A model generated the notes under the pieces. It did not search any database. It saw only the letters and a list, made by a program, of their open reading frames with translations, and had not been told where the DNA came from. From contig JBDOQK010000064.1 in NCBI GenBank assembly GCA_040437565.1, positions 124,001 to 188,000 of the forward strand: a stretch of DNA of 64,000 nt, read 5' to 3'. The stretch is from Albugo candida. Lineage: Eukaryota > Oomycota > Peronosporomycetes > Albuginales. Of this stretch, positions 36,610 through 48,227 are shown piece by piece. The position numbers and the translations under genes were made by a program. Position 1 is the first letter of the stretch. Each line of letters begins with the position of its first letter.

Positions 36610-36625
36610 TGTGGTAAACACCACA
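36610..36625. promoter_or_regulatory. Upstream inverted repeat TGTGGTAAACACCACA, unit C
   Basis: One base from the unit B/D version, about 273 bp upstream of the unit C start. Confidence 0.45.
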
Positions 36626-36639
36626 TTGGGGAATGCGGT

Positions 36640-38104
36640 AATTCCTCTTAAGCTCACTTGTAGGTGAGTCTGTATTACTACTGGATAATTTGACCAAGTG
36701 GCTTCTCTAGTTGCCCAGGCTATCTGAAATGACGTATATAAACATAAAAAACAGATCGTGAAATTACCTGTGCGAGATGATAATATGTATTTTCGTTGAT
36801 TGTCCTGTATTGTGGTAGACTCGACCACTACACTACGAGACTGTCTCCATCGTGTAAATGAAAAAAGTTGTGAAGATGTTCCAAAAGTACCGTGTTTTGG
36901 AAATAGGCGTGCGCCACACTAGCTCCAATGTAGCCATCCAACTAGGATTAGGATCCAAGTTGCACTTGCATTTTTACTTGTCTGTGTCGTACCAGCAGCA
37001 ATGATCTTCAACTTCTGAACAATCCACCGAATGATACTTGCGCTGCGAGTTGAGCCAACACCTTGGCAAGACGAATACTTTCGTCTTGATCGTAACGCTG
37101 TCTTCGAAAGTACCGAACGTTCGCACTATGCGTGGTGTAGATCACGAAAAGTGCTGGAACTGTCGGAGTTGCTGATCGCTGATCGAATAAACGACGGCTC
37201 CGATCTATCCCGACGAAGTGTAGTGTCACCGCTTACGATGCAATGCAATCTATAAATCTGATATAATATGCTGATATTATTTCCATCCCGGCCGTAATGC
37301 TGCCACAATTGCACATGCAATTTACGACCAGCGTGGTCGGAAGAAGAAAACCTGATCCCAACTAGGGAGTAACTCCCTCCATAATTGTGCCGTGTGGTCG
37401 CACTCGAGAAAGAGATGGTGATCGGATTCCGCTGCGCCACGCCACACAAGGCTGTGTGCACAATATAAAATTGGGCTGAATTTCCTTTGGGAACCAGATA
37501 CGATATCGAACTGACAACATCCGAAAGTCCAGATTAAACTAGATTTTCGAAAATGGGTAATACACGTTCCCGAAGATGCCGTGATGTGGCCATAAATGTT
37601 CCAGATCGAGTGCGTTCGATCTCTCCCGTGATGACCAATGTGTCGACATCGGATGCTATCCCAAGCACAGCATGTCTTGTATTGTCGTGGGATGCAGCAG
37701 CCGCAATATAAAATAAAAGATTGTCAGCAGCCTGACATAGTATCATCCCACACAGGTAAGCTCTTCGTATTTAGATGTACTACAAGAATAATTCAAGTGT
37801 TCAGGAAGCCAGTTAGTTAGTCGAATTCTGGTAATAAAGACACCTTCAACTAGCCTGGGACCAGCTGGATTGTTATTCATATATCTGAACAGCTACGTTC
37901 TGATAGATTCTGCCATTAGGTATGTACGAGTTGGCGTCGCAGTTACATGGATAAATATAAACCTTGGGAAGAAATAATTTTGAGCATGGGACACCACAAA
38001 TCAAAAGCCAGAAACAAAGAAAGGTTGTTCCGACTCAGGCCGTGTACAATTTCTCATATAGGGCAGTATATCATTTCCATACACACATGAAGCTTAGGAA
38101 CCCA
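36640..38104. other. Insertion relative to unit B, holding a LINE remnant
   Basis: In unit B the inverted repeat is followed after about 30 bp by the CAAGCACAG...TGTCTT/ATCGTCTT stretch. In unit C the same stretch lies about 1 kb further on (37670), so foreign DNA was inserted between. The part 37640-37830 belongs to the unit; 37830-38104 shows nothing else. Confidence 0.4.
37060..37505 (-). mobile_element. Non-LTR retrotransposon (LINE) fragment, zf-RVT region
   Basis: Minus strand reads WRGAAESDHHLFLECDHTAQ and LWRELLPSWDQVF. This is the zinc-binding region (E-x-x-x-H-L-F-x-x-C...W) that follows reverse transcriptase in many LINE ORF2 proteins. It is followed by the usual IIsDL-IALHRKR-type stretch with stops. 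Only this C-terminal end is present and it is decayed. Confidence 0.65.
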
Positions 38105-38800
38105 GCCTGACTCTTAATGCGTCAGTACACACATCATTTACTTATTTTCTTCTACAATGTGACTATTTTTAAGCAAACGGGTAATATAAACGAAACATTC
38201 AACATTAATTTGTATGAATAAACTACTCCGCCTTTGTTCTATCAAGTGTTCCTCGAGCCAGCAGCATCCTCAAATCACAATCTCTAGTGACTCACATGCT
38301 TCAACGTGAGGAAAAGGAATGCTTGAACCGCTAACCAGAATGCAATAAGTACAACCGTATTGTTGTACTTTGTCCTCGGGATTGCAATCGTACTCACTAT
38401 TCACATAATCTTCAACTGACATTGTTTTGTTCGTATCATCCGAGATGGCCGTGATCATTTGACAGCCATTTAGCACCAAGTCGGAGCCACCAAATAATAC
38501 TGACAAGCGCTGCATATGAGTTACTTGAGTGCATCATGTTCGTGGAACCAGTTGCAAAATGACCTAAATCAAATAAGGAAAGAAAAAAGAGATACCATCT
38601 GCGCTGTTCCTTCTAACGAGACAAGACAGAATCGCGCGAGCATGGATACCGCAATCGATAGATACGGGACTTCCGTGAGAACAAGTAAAGGCTGAAAGAT
38701 AGCGTAATTCGACATTCGCACCCGGTATTCCGCAGCATGTTCCGCACACGATATCTCGATAGGAGGCAGCACATTCCGAGGAAGTCCCTCCTGTTATCGA
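38105..38800 (-). pseudogene. Unit C: 3' remnant of the PDR transporter gene
   Basis: Minus strand 38270-38515 reads GCQMITAISDDTNKTMSVEDY and about 38570-38770 reads EHAAEYRVRMSNYAIFQPLL and TEVPYLSIAVSML, matching the last part of the intact transporter. Helices between are deleted and the frame is broken. Confidence 0.75.
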
Positions 38801-39396
38801 TGAATTCAATATGTGGGTTATTGGTCTAGTGCATACCAGACCCCAGTTATTATCGTCGCGTCGACATCGTTTTGCATGTGCCACGCTTGTATCTAATTTC
38901 TGATTTTTGATTTCAGATGAACTAGAAGACGTAAAATTGAACATTAAGTACCTCCTTCCCACCCCTTCATCTACTTGTGTTATTCAATGTAATTTCCTGT
39001 ATAACAATATGGTGAGCGAAGAAAGCATTATGCTGCATTCTTTAAGACGTCGCGAGATTGTTTTTCAGTCCAAATGATTCTTGCTCAGGGCTTCTTCAGA
39101 TGAGTAACTTCCATGATTTTGATATGTATTTTCTCAGCTAAATTCTACATGTGCATTGAAATGCCTGTCCCCAATGGTAGAATCCTATGCACGTCCAAAG
39201 AAAGGCTTCAGCCCGACCGCGATCTCCCAATCGCTTTGTCTCTATACGTCTGCCTTATCCCGAAAGACACGAGAATCTATATTGTGCGACCATAGCCGAC
39301 AGCAATTGCTCTTTCTTTTACTTCTTTGAGTTTGATCCCAGCAAGCGACTCCAGAAAGCGTTGCTGTCAGTCTTGCCAGAAATCTTATCGGACAGC

Positions 39397-39699
39397 TTAT
39401 TCTTGGCTGTGAGTCACTGGTAATTCAAACTCATTGAAATGGCCGTCTATTCGCAAGCTGCAAAAGGGATTGTGTACGTCCGACAAAACAGAGAGAAGCT
39501 CATCCCGGTGACGAGTCCTGTCATTTGGTTCATCGACGAAGGTACCGCGGTTCTCAAAAATCGAATTGTTGACTTTTCGAAGGCGCAAAAGACAGAATGA
39601 TCTTCTCAGATGGAGTTTGACGTATCTGATTCTCGAAGATTCTAAGAAAAAACATTGTGATAAAAAGTAACAGCCTGTCATGTGGTTATTCGATAGCAT
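39397..39699 (-). pseudogene. Unit D: remnant of the third module
   Basis: 100-codon minus-strand frame with RYVKLHLRRSFCLLRLRKVNN and PFCSLRIDGHFNEFELP. Related to 34688-34935, with related but more decayed flank at about 30.85-31.23 kb. It may be the end of a once-larger gene; family unknown. Confidence 0.35.
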
Positions 39700-39946
39700 T
39701 GAACAAGTCGCCTATCCAGTATCATAATCTTGCGTTAAAAAACGATGATTACGTATGAGACCCAGCGCTGGAGTATGCTGTGGATGGTGGTGGTGGTTAA
39801 TACCAACGTTACGGAGATATTGAGTAGATCAAAATATGTCTCTCGATATCGAAACTTTAGTCAGGCAATGAGAGATTACGATTGATTATGTTTAGCTTTT
39901 TGCGAGCGTCGAAGACACTTGCCTTATCGAAATAGATATCGCTGAA

Positions 39947-41110
39947 TCAAAAACCAGGCTGGGATGTCTGGTGCGGCGTAAAAACATACGCGCGAATTAT
40001 TTTCTCTCCACGACGGTTCAAATTCGCTATTTCCAGGGTATACCGATTGACGAACGTTGCGCCTAAGACCCATTCACCAGGAGCGTTGCTTGCTACTATT
40101 GCCATGTAACAATTTCCTCTTGACGTTTCAGGCTCTCCCTCTTTGGCAGGCATCTTCACCATATATTCTTGGCTTGTAAACTCGTATACTTGACGACTTA
40201 ATGCACTTCCAAACTTTATTGACGGCATTAGTTCAAGATCTTTATCATCACAAGCATAGCTTCCCTTCGGACCCATCAACATTGAGAGATGAGCTTCCAT
40301 CGTCGCATACACATCCGGCGGAACCTCACTATTGACTTTTGCAAAATCAAAGCAAAGAGTTTGCGATCCGCGTATCGGATACTCAACCCGGCTTGCAGGA
40401 GGTTCACCTTCGCCTGTCAGACCATTAACGTTGCCTATCGAATATGTGACCGTTGGGAAGATAGGACCGATCATACAATTAGCTTTGTTATTCTCATCCA
40501 TTGTATGGAAGGACGGTGTTTGAGTATAATGTTCGAGTTCCATCCAACTGGGTATTTTACCAGTAGCAAGGGTTTCAGCGTACAATGCCGGCTGTTCCGA
40601 TTTCTTCCATGTAAAAGTGAGAATCTTATTCCCGTTTCCTTTCAAGTCTAGTATGGCTTTGATGATATCAATCGTGAAAAGCACGGTTCTTGTACATGTT
40701 TTCGGGAGGATTTCATAACCATTATTCTTATGTCTTTGAAAAGCAGATTTAAATTTGCGGCGCGCAGATTTCCTAATGCCATTCTTCATCAATCTAGACT
40801 CTTGTGCTTCTTTGTACATCGGATGATCTTCATTTGGGTACTGGTGCACACTATCAAAGTAGATAGGTAGCTGACTGAAGTCTGATTGCTCAGCATCAAA
40901 AGAAGTGATTTCCAATATCCATCTGTTATCCCCCGCAGTGGTTGCATGGAGTACTAACACGCTTTCTCCTTCGTATTTTTCCGAGAAGGGAAGTACCTCA
41001 AGCTTTACGTTGATACCCGCGTATATTACGTCTAATTTCTGCAGTATTTGGAGCGCACAGATCAGGAGGAAAGAATCTCTCATGGGTAATTCAAATTTGG
41101 AACTGAACAC
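39947..41110 (-). CDS. Unit D: A1-protease-derived secreted-type protein, open
   Basis: 387 residues, the longest member. The N-terminus MRDSFLLICALQILQKLDVIYA has a hydrophobic core and the conserved V-x-Y-A end, compatible with a signal peptide. A basic segment (RKSARRKFKSAFQRHK) lies near 110. The C-terminal half follows the pepsin C lobe: FDFAKVNSEVPPDVYATM, CDDKDLELMPSIKF, EYMVKMP, CYMAIVAS, WVLGATFVNRY. The true A1 enzyme at 60410-61798 has DTGTS and WIIGATFLRKY at the same points; here the catalytic triad reads DFA and the N-lobe DTGSS is absent. It sits downstream of the intact PDR gene on the same strand (848 bp, with a gap). A pseudoprotease or binding protein is inference. Confidence 0.7.
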   Translation of the reverse strand: MFSSKFELPMRDSFLLICALQILQKLDVIYAGINVKLEVLPFSEKYEGESVLVLHATTAGDNRWILEITSFDAEQSDFSQLPIYFDSVHQYPNEDHPMYKEAQESRLMKNGIRKSARRKFKSAFQRHKNNGYEILPKTCTRTVLFTIDIIKAILDLKGNGNKILTFTWKKSEQPALYAETLATGKIPSWMELEHYTQTPSFHTMDENNKANCMIGPIFPTVTYSIGNVNGLTGEGEPPASRVEYPIRGSQTLCFDFAKVNSEVPPDVYATMEAHLSMLMGPKGSYACDDKDLELMPSIKFGSALSRQVYEFTSQEYMVKMPAKEGEPETSRGNCYMAIVASNAPGEWVLGATFVNRYTLEIANLNRRGEKIIRAYVFTPHQTSQPGF

Positions 41111-41247
41111 CGAATTTCTTCATCGGCTTGGGTGGTAAACTGGAAGAAAAGCCCATTGGGTAGCCGACTGTCTCAAAATGTGAAAGCTTCTACTAATTAC
41201 AGACCAAGGCTTTTAATTTATCTGCCACAAGGGCAACGTTTTCGAAC

Positions 41248-41260
41248 TTCGAATATCGAA
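41248..41260. promoter_or_regulatory. Upstream palindrome variant TTCGAATATCGAA, unit D
   Basis: One base longer than in A-C; 138 bp upstream of the unit D start. Confidence 0.4.
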
Positions 41261-41329
41261 GCAAAGATGCGCCGCATGCTTCGAAAGTAGGATATGTATA
41301 AATCTGGTCTTACACTATGTTTGGTCTAA

Positions 41330-41345
41330 TGTGGTGAACACCACA
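41330..41345. promoter_or_regulatory. Upstream inverted repeat TGTGGTGAACACCACA, unit D
   Basis: Identical to the unit B copy, 220 bp upstream of the start. It appears again after the gap only because of the assembly overlap. Confidence 0.45.
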
Positions 41346-41506
41346 TTAGGGAACACTGGACTTCATGCNNNNNNNNNNNNNNNNNNNNNNNNNNNNNNNN
41401 NNNNNNNNNNNNNNNNNNNNNNNNNNNNNNNNNNNNNNNNNNNNNNNNNNNNNNNNNNNNNNNNNNNNGTGGTGAACACCACATTAGGGAACACTGGACT
41501 TCATGC
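41331..41506. repeat. Assembly gap 41369-41468 with 38-bp overlapping flanks
   Basis: 41331-41368 equals 41469-41506. Confidence 0.9.
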
Positions 41507-41957
41507 TGGACATCTCACGCGGATAATTTCTAGAACATTTTTGTACTATTATCGGAGGCGTTTTCACGGCGGCATCAAGTCCGTATTATCGGACGCTGGC
41601 TTTCGCTTACACGTGACTAACTTTTTTGTATGTATAACGGATGTGGGTGTGCTCACCCCACCAAGAGTTCTCATGAGCTGCAAAGACAGTGTGGCCTACT
41701 GATTTGTCATTTCGCATATACTCAGCTTTATTGCCATATAGGGCAGCATTTCGACGCCCTGCAAAAGTAAAGCTAACGTAGCAAACAATCTGACTCTTGA
41801 CGCGTCAGTACATTATTTACTTAATTCCTCTCGCGAATATGAGTTGAAGCAAATATGTAATATAAACGAAACGATTAACGATGTGTGTGCACAAACTTCC
41901 CCTCCACCTTTCTTCTGTCGAGTATTCCCCAAGCCAACAACGCTTACAAATTACAAT

Positions 41958-44900
41958 CTATCGTTTCAAGTGACTCACATACTTCAACGTAAGGAAAATG
42001 AGTGCTTGAACCGCTACCCAGAATACAATAAGTGCAATCATATTGTTGTACTTGTACTCTGGATTGAAATCGTACTCACCATTCACATAACTCTCGACTG
42101 ACATTGTCTTGTTCGTATTACCCGAGGTAACCGTGATCATTTGACAGCCATCTGGCACCAAGTCGGAGCACTCACCAAATTGAATGCTGACCAGCGCTGC
42201 TAGTGAGTAACTTGAGGGCATCAAGTACTTGAACCATTTATAGAATGACCTCATTCGAGTGGGAGGTAAAAGAAATCCGCTAAACAGATTAAACAAACAC
42301 GACAAGGCTCCAACCGCTACATTCGCAACTTTGGCATTCGGCGTGAGGGCTGACATCCATTGGCCGATAAAGGTACACACAGACGTGTACAAGAAGAACA
42401 CAAAGAGGAAATAGAAAAAGGCTCCAGCCTCACTATTCCATCCGACGAGCCAATACAGAATCGTGAGGAACATTGACACTGCAACCACCAAATAAGGGAG
42501 TTCCGCAAAAAACAACGAGAGACTGAAAGGCAGTGCGTCATAATAATTCGACATTCGCTCTCGATAGTACACAGCACGTTCTGCACACGAGATTTCGATA
42601 ACAGTCATCAAGTTGATCACTCCAATAAAATCCATACTATTATAAATCAACCCAATATGTGAGTTAATCTTCTTGGTCGTGTCAGATCCCAACTGATAGA
42701 ATGTCGTACCAAATATAATGGCAAAAAGCGGAAACAAAAAGAGTCGTACAAAGTTATACTGCGGACTTCGCCAATACGTCAATCGTTGTTTCGTGGCCAA
42801 ATACGAAAGTTGATTCGTGAATGACGTAGCAATAGGTCGAAAATTCATTGTTGAAAATCGTACAAATTCCTCTGGAGGATTGAGTAATTTCATCGTGTGT
42901 TCACGATTAGATTTGTATAGTTCGCTATTTCGATATTCCAGAGAGTAGTCCTTGACATCTCGACCAATACCGGCACCAATAACTTCGAGCATATACGTTG
43001 CTGGGTTGTATTGCGGTCGGATTTGCTCAGTGCCAGGAATAGAAGCAAAGTACTCGAGCATAGTGATCGAGTCTTTGCCTAGATCACCGAAATAGGCCGT
43101 AAACCCACCTCGTTGTAGTAGCAGCAGCGCGTCAAAAAGCTCGAAAATAGAAATACTGGGTTGATGAATCGTACATAAAACAGTACGTCCTGTTCGAGCG
43201 ATGGATTGAACACCGCGCATCACCACAATAGCAGACCGCGCGTCCAAGCCGGAAGTTGGTTCATCCAAGAATAAAATGCTGGGATTTGATACAACTTCGA
43301 CGCCAATGGTGACGCGTTTCTTCTGTTCCACAGATAAGTTGGCAATCAGTTCATTACGAATTCCTGTCAATTCCAGCAAGTCCAGCGTTTCATTGACAAG
43401 ATTCATTCGGTCCATTTCACTGATTTCGGATGGAAGACGGAGACTGGCTGAAAATACCAAGGCTTCATAAATGGAAGCTCCTTCAGAATGAATGTCCATT
43501 TGCTCACAATACGCAGCAATTCGGCTAAAGTTTGATGGATTTTTGGGTTCGCCATTCACCACGATTTCACCAACAATACTTCCTCCAGTCTTTCGACCAG
43601 CAATCACGTCCATCAGTGTAGTTTTACCGGCACCTGTGGCTCCCATCAACGCAGTCATTTTTCCGGGCTCGAAATGCGCCGTCACGCCACGTAGCAATTG
43701 CTTTTCCTCGCCAGATGGTAAAGTAACAAAGTACTCGAGATCCTTGATGCACAAATTTGCTGGAATAAATGCCAAGCCTGCACCTTTGCTTCGATCGCCT
43801 TTGACGTCATGAAGTGGTGCTCCAGGTGTGCTCACTTCCACGTATACATTTTCTTTATCCTCTTCTTCAGCAACATTGGGCTTGTTGGTAACACCCTGGA
43901 ACTTTTCGTACCGAATGAAATGCAGCGCAATGGCATTAAATGCTGTGAATAAAAAGTAGTACAGCATTAGAATGATGAATCCATACCACAAGTACTCTTT
44001 TCCTTGTGTGATGGAGAAACCACGCAACTGACGTGATCCAAGACCGTTGGCATCATATCGATCTGAAGAAAATTCAGACAGCATTATACTTCGTAAAGCC
44101 CATGATAACGGATTAAACCAATACATCCAAATCCAGTAATCAGGGATCAAATCTGCCAAAATGATATTTCCTGAAAACAGCAAAAAAAAGCTGACTGATA
44201 GACCCGCAGCTGCTTGACCGACCGTAATACTGGGTGATACGGAACTAATCAAAGTCATCCAAGCTCCAATAGCATGTTGAAATGCAACCCAAATAAGCAA
44301 GCAGACAAAAAACTTCTCGGCTGTGCGCACCAATCCACTCATAAAGTAAAAGAACGTCCCCATCACGAGTGCTACAGTCAGGTTGACAGGTATCTGCACA
44401 ATACTGGTTGCAATCGCATACGAGCTCGTCCGAAAAAAATTACGTGTACGCTGTTTGTAGAAAACTTTACGCAGTTGGAATGCAATTGTAACTTGTTGCC
44501 AGGCTTGTCGTTGGAACACCGCGATACTGAAAAAGATCATGCGAAGATAATACTTTGGATCACACTCATAAAATATCATCCCTAGAACGAGTCCGACCAA
44601 CAGACCTTCAAGAATCTTTCCCCAAAGCAGTGGTCGATCACGAAGCCAGACCATTTTCGACCGATTCNNNNNNNNNNNNNNNNNNNNNNNNNNNNNNNNN
44701 NNNNNNNNNNNNNNNNNNNNNNNNNNNNNNNNNNNNNNNNNNNNNNNNNNNNNNNNNNNNNNNNNNNGTCATTTTTCCGGGCTCGAAATGCGCCGTCACG
44801 CCACGTAGCAATTGCTTTTCCTCGCCAGATGGTAAAGTAACAAAGTACTCGAGATCCTTGATGCACAAATTTGCTGGAATAAATGCCAAGCCTGCACCTT

Positions 44901-47157
44901 TGCTTCGATCGCCTTTGACGTCATGAAGTGGTGCTCCAGGTGTGCTCACTTCCACGTATACATTTTCTTTATCCTCTTCTTCAGCAACATTGGGCTTGTT
45001 GGTAACACCCTGGAACTTTTCGTACCGAATGAAATGCAGCGCAATGGCATTAAATGCTGTGAATAAAAAGTAGTACAGCATTAGAATGATGAATCCATAC
45101 CACAAGTACTCTTTTCCTTGTGTGATGGAGAAACCACGCAACTGACGTGATCCAAGACCGTTGGCATCATATCGATCTGAAGAAAATTCAGACAGCATTA
45201 TACTTCGTAAAGCCCATGATAACGGATTAAACCAATACATCCAAATCCAGTAATCAGGGATCAAATCTGCCAAAATGATATTTCCTGAAAACAGCAAAAA
45301 AAAGCTGACTGATAGACCCGCAGCTGCTTGACCGACCGTAATACTGGGTGATACGGAACTAATCAAAGTCATCCAAGCTCCAATAGCATGTTGAAATGCA
45401 ACCCAAATAAGCAAGCAGACAAAAAACTTCTCGGCTGTGCGCACCAATCCACTCATAAAGTAAAAGAACGTCCCCATCACGAGTGCTACAGTCAGGTTGA
45501 CAGGTATCTGCACAATACTGGTTGCAATCGCATACGAGCTCGTCCGAAAAAAATTACGTGTACGCTGTTTGTAGAAAACTTTACGCAGTTGGAATGCAAT
45601 TGTAACTTGTTGCCAGGCTTGTCGTTGGAACACCGCGATACTGAAAAAGATCATGCGAAGATAATACTTTGGATCACACTCATAAAATATCATCCCTAGA
45701 ACGAGTCCGACCAACAGACCTTCAAGAATCTTTCCCCAAAGCAGTGGTCGATCACGAAGCCAGACCATTTTCGACCGATTCAGTAAAAGCATAGTGCTTG
45801 GAAAGAAACTCAAGCCATACTCGGATTTCTCCTTGGAGCGAGCAAGATTGGCTACAGCTTTTGCTTTTCTAAAATCTTCAGCGTTCTCAAAAGCGTGTTC
45901 GTTGAAACCTTTGCCCAATGTCTCATGCGTCTTTTTGAAGATTCGCGAATTGTAAAACAGATTGCTGAATTCCTCTGACGTAACAGGAAGCTTCTTATCG
46001 TCGATATTTCCATTTGCGTACCTTCGCCCTCGTCCAGAGGTGATTTCAATGAGGAAATCTGCTGGGTCTGTACGTGAAGGACAAGTAAACCCACGCTCAC
46101 TAAAATAGCTCAAAATCTCAGTTCTTGGCCCATGGTATAGTAAATGGCCTTCATTGATCATCAAAATATCATCAAATAATTCGACGACTTCAGGGGTGGG
46201 TTGTAATAGAGCTATGACAGCAGACCCGCCCAATGTTTTGGCCCAAGTACGTACTGACTGGATAATATCATACGTTGCCGCACTGTCTAAACCCGTCGAT
46301 ATCTCATCACAAAGGAATAAACTCTGACCCCCAACGAGCATTTCACCCACAGTCACACGTTTCTTTTCACCGCCACTAACACCACGAAGTAAAGCATCAC
46401 CCACTACTGTGTCTGCACAATTATTTAGTCCAAGAATCTGGATGAACAACTCTGTGCGAAGTGCTGCAATATCGCGCAATTCCTCTGGCTGGCTCTCTGG
46501 GAGTCCATTCATGCAAAGATCTGCAAACTTGAAGGTTTCTCGAACCGTTAATGTCGGGATATGAGTGTCATTTTGATCCACTAGACCCACCAATTTGATC
46601 AAATCGATTTCATCCGCGCGCAAACCCGAATACAAAATCTCTCCGCCAACCCGCGTAGTGCTTGTATTCCGTACTTTACCAGCAAGAGCCTTCAAGAACG
46701 TCGATTTTCCTGCGCCAGGATTGGCCAAAACTAGTGTCATAGATCCAGGCTTGATGATTCCAGTCATTGGATGTAACACTTCTTTCTGTACGGTTTGCGG
46801 TTTTTGCCAAGGTACCAAAAGTCGCCGAAGATGTGAGCCCACAGTGGATTTACCGCCACCCTGAGAAGGCAAGGGAACTTGAACGGAAAACGAGAGATTC
46901 TCAAAACGCACTTCAGGAGTCGGTAACTGTAGATTGATTTTGTTGGATAGGTGGTTATATTTCTTATAGAAACGTTCCAGACCTCCCGAGAGCATTTGAT
47001 CGACATTTTCGGCTCGTAGTGTACTATATCGCGAAGCAAGATCATCCTCTTCGTGACGTGAGTAAGGATCTTGGATGCTGCGAAAGTTTAGCGATCGGTA
47101 GACTTCCGGTACTTCTGACTCCTCCTGTAGCAAGACGACTTTTTCATCCGAAGTCAT
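41958..47157 (-). CDS. Full-size PDR (ABCG) transporter
   Basis: Removing one copy of the 1014-bp overlap at gap 44668-44767 gives 1361 residues, normal for an oomycete PDR pump. NBD1 has Walker A NPGAGKST (about 146-153), signature VSGGEKKR (260-267), Walker B LFLCDEIS and LLQPTPE. TMD1 is at about 465-710. NBD2 has Walker A GATGAGKTT (801-809), signature LSVEQKKR, LFLDEPTSGLD and IHQPS. TMD2 is at about 1070-1340, with the large NTNKTMSVESYVNGEYD loop before the last helix. The reversed NBD-TMD order and the degenerate second signature are PDR hallmarks. It should sit in the plasma membrane and export lipids or toxic compounds using ATP. It is the only whole copy; 3' pieces of it occur in units A-C. 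Confidence 0.92.
43654..45781. repeat. Assembly gap 44668-44767 with 1014-bp overlapping flanks
   Basis: 43654-44667 equals 44768-45781; the largest artefactual duplication, inside the PDR gene. Confidence 0.92.
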
Positions 47158-48227
47158 GGGTGTAGTGTGATTGGCCCAAAACCGACAAGTGGTAAGTTAT
47201 GAAGTGAAATGAAGGATCGTTTTGTCGAAAAGTGAGAAGTTTGAAGAGTGAGTGAAAAGTTCGAATGATTGAGGTTATCGACTGTATAAAAGTTATTCCT
47301 CAGTAAAGCGTACGGTCAGAGAAACTCTGATAAATAAAGGACAGGACAGGATGGGCGATATATCATAAACAGCTGCTGTCATACCGAGACTCTACCAATA
47401 GCAAAGACTCAACAACTAGTCATATCTCCCACACAATTTTAGATACTCTGATCGGACGCCCTTTGTTCGGATAGCTCTTCACGCACTCCTATAACATATG
47501 TATACAAACGGTATAGTTCAGCGTGAGCATGCCTGAAAGGGCACTGCATTGATATTGCGAGCACCGTTACTCTATACACTACGAGACATAGAGAACGCAT
47601 ACTTTTCTTGCGCTAGGGCTGTTTCTTGCAGAATCGACAGCGTGTAACAATAAGTGCAGTATTCAGTGCTCCTACTCTCTCTAGTAAAATCACGACTAGC
47701 AGTATCGCATAACCTCATCAAAAAAGGCATATCACCCGTAACAGTCGACTGGTCCTCAAATGCACACGCTAGCGTAAAGCAGCCACAGCATGTGGTGTTA
47801 TGATTTTAGCGCACATTCTTACTACATAGTGCATCTTGAAAAGCTTTTTCAGATCTGTTTTATTGTACGCATAACCGTCTCAACGCTACACAAAATGAGG
47901 GTATTCTGCTGCCGATGCGTATAAACACGTTTTTTTTTGTTTCTATACTATATCCAAGTGGTTCTGCGACACGCACCAAAATTCCCGACAGAAGACGCCA
48001 TCTTCGGAGATGAGCGTGCGTCAGCCCGTTTACACAACAGCTTCATAAAAATCCACAAATGCAACAGTGATACCGATTACACTCACCCCGCGCAATGTTG
48101 AAATATCACGGCAAGACTCCGACAAGAATCGGACAAATCGCGGAATGAAAAATCCAAGAAAGACACCGTTGATATTCACATAGTACTATCGACATACTTG
48201 ATTTTATCAAGACTGAAGCAGTCGGAA
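47158..48227. other. Intergenic, promoter side of the PDR gene
   Basis: About 1.07 kb with no supported frame. Presumably carries the PDR promoter and that of the small secreted gene to the right. Confidence 0.5.
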
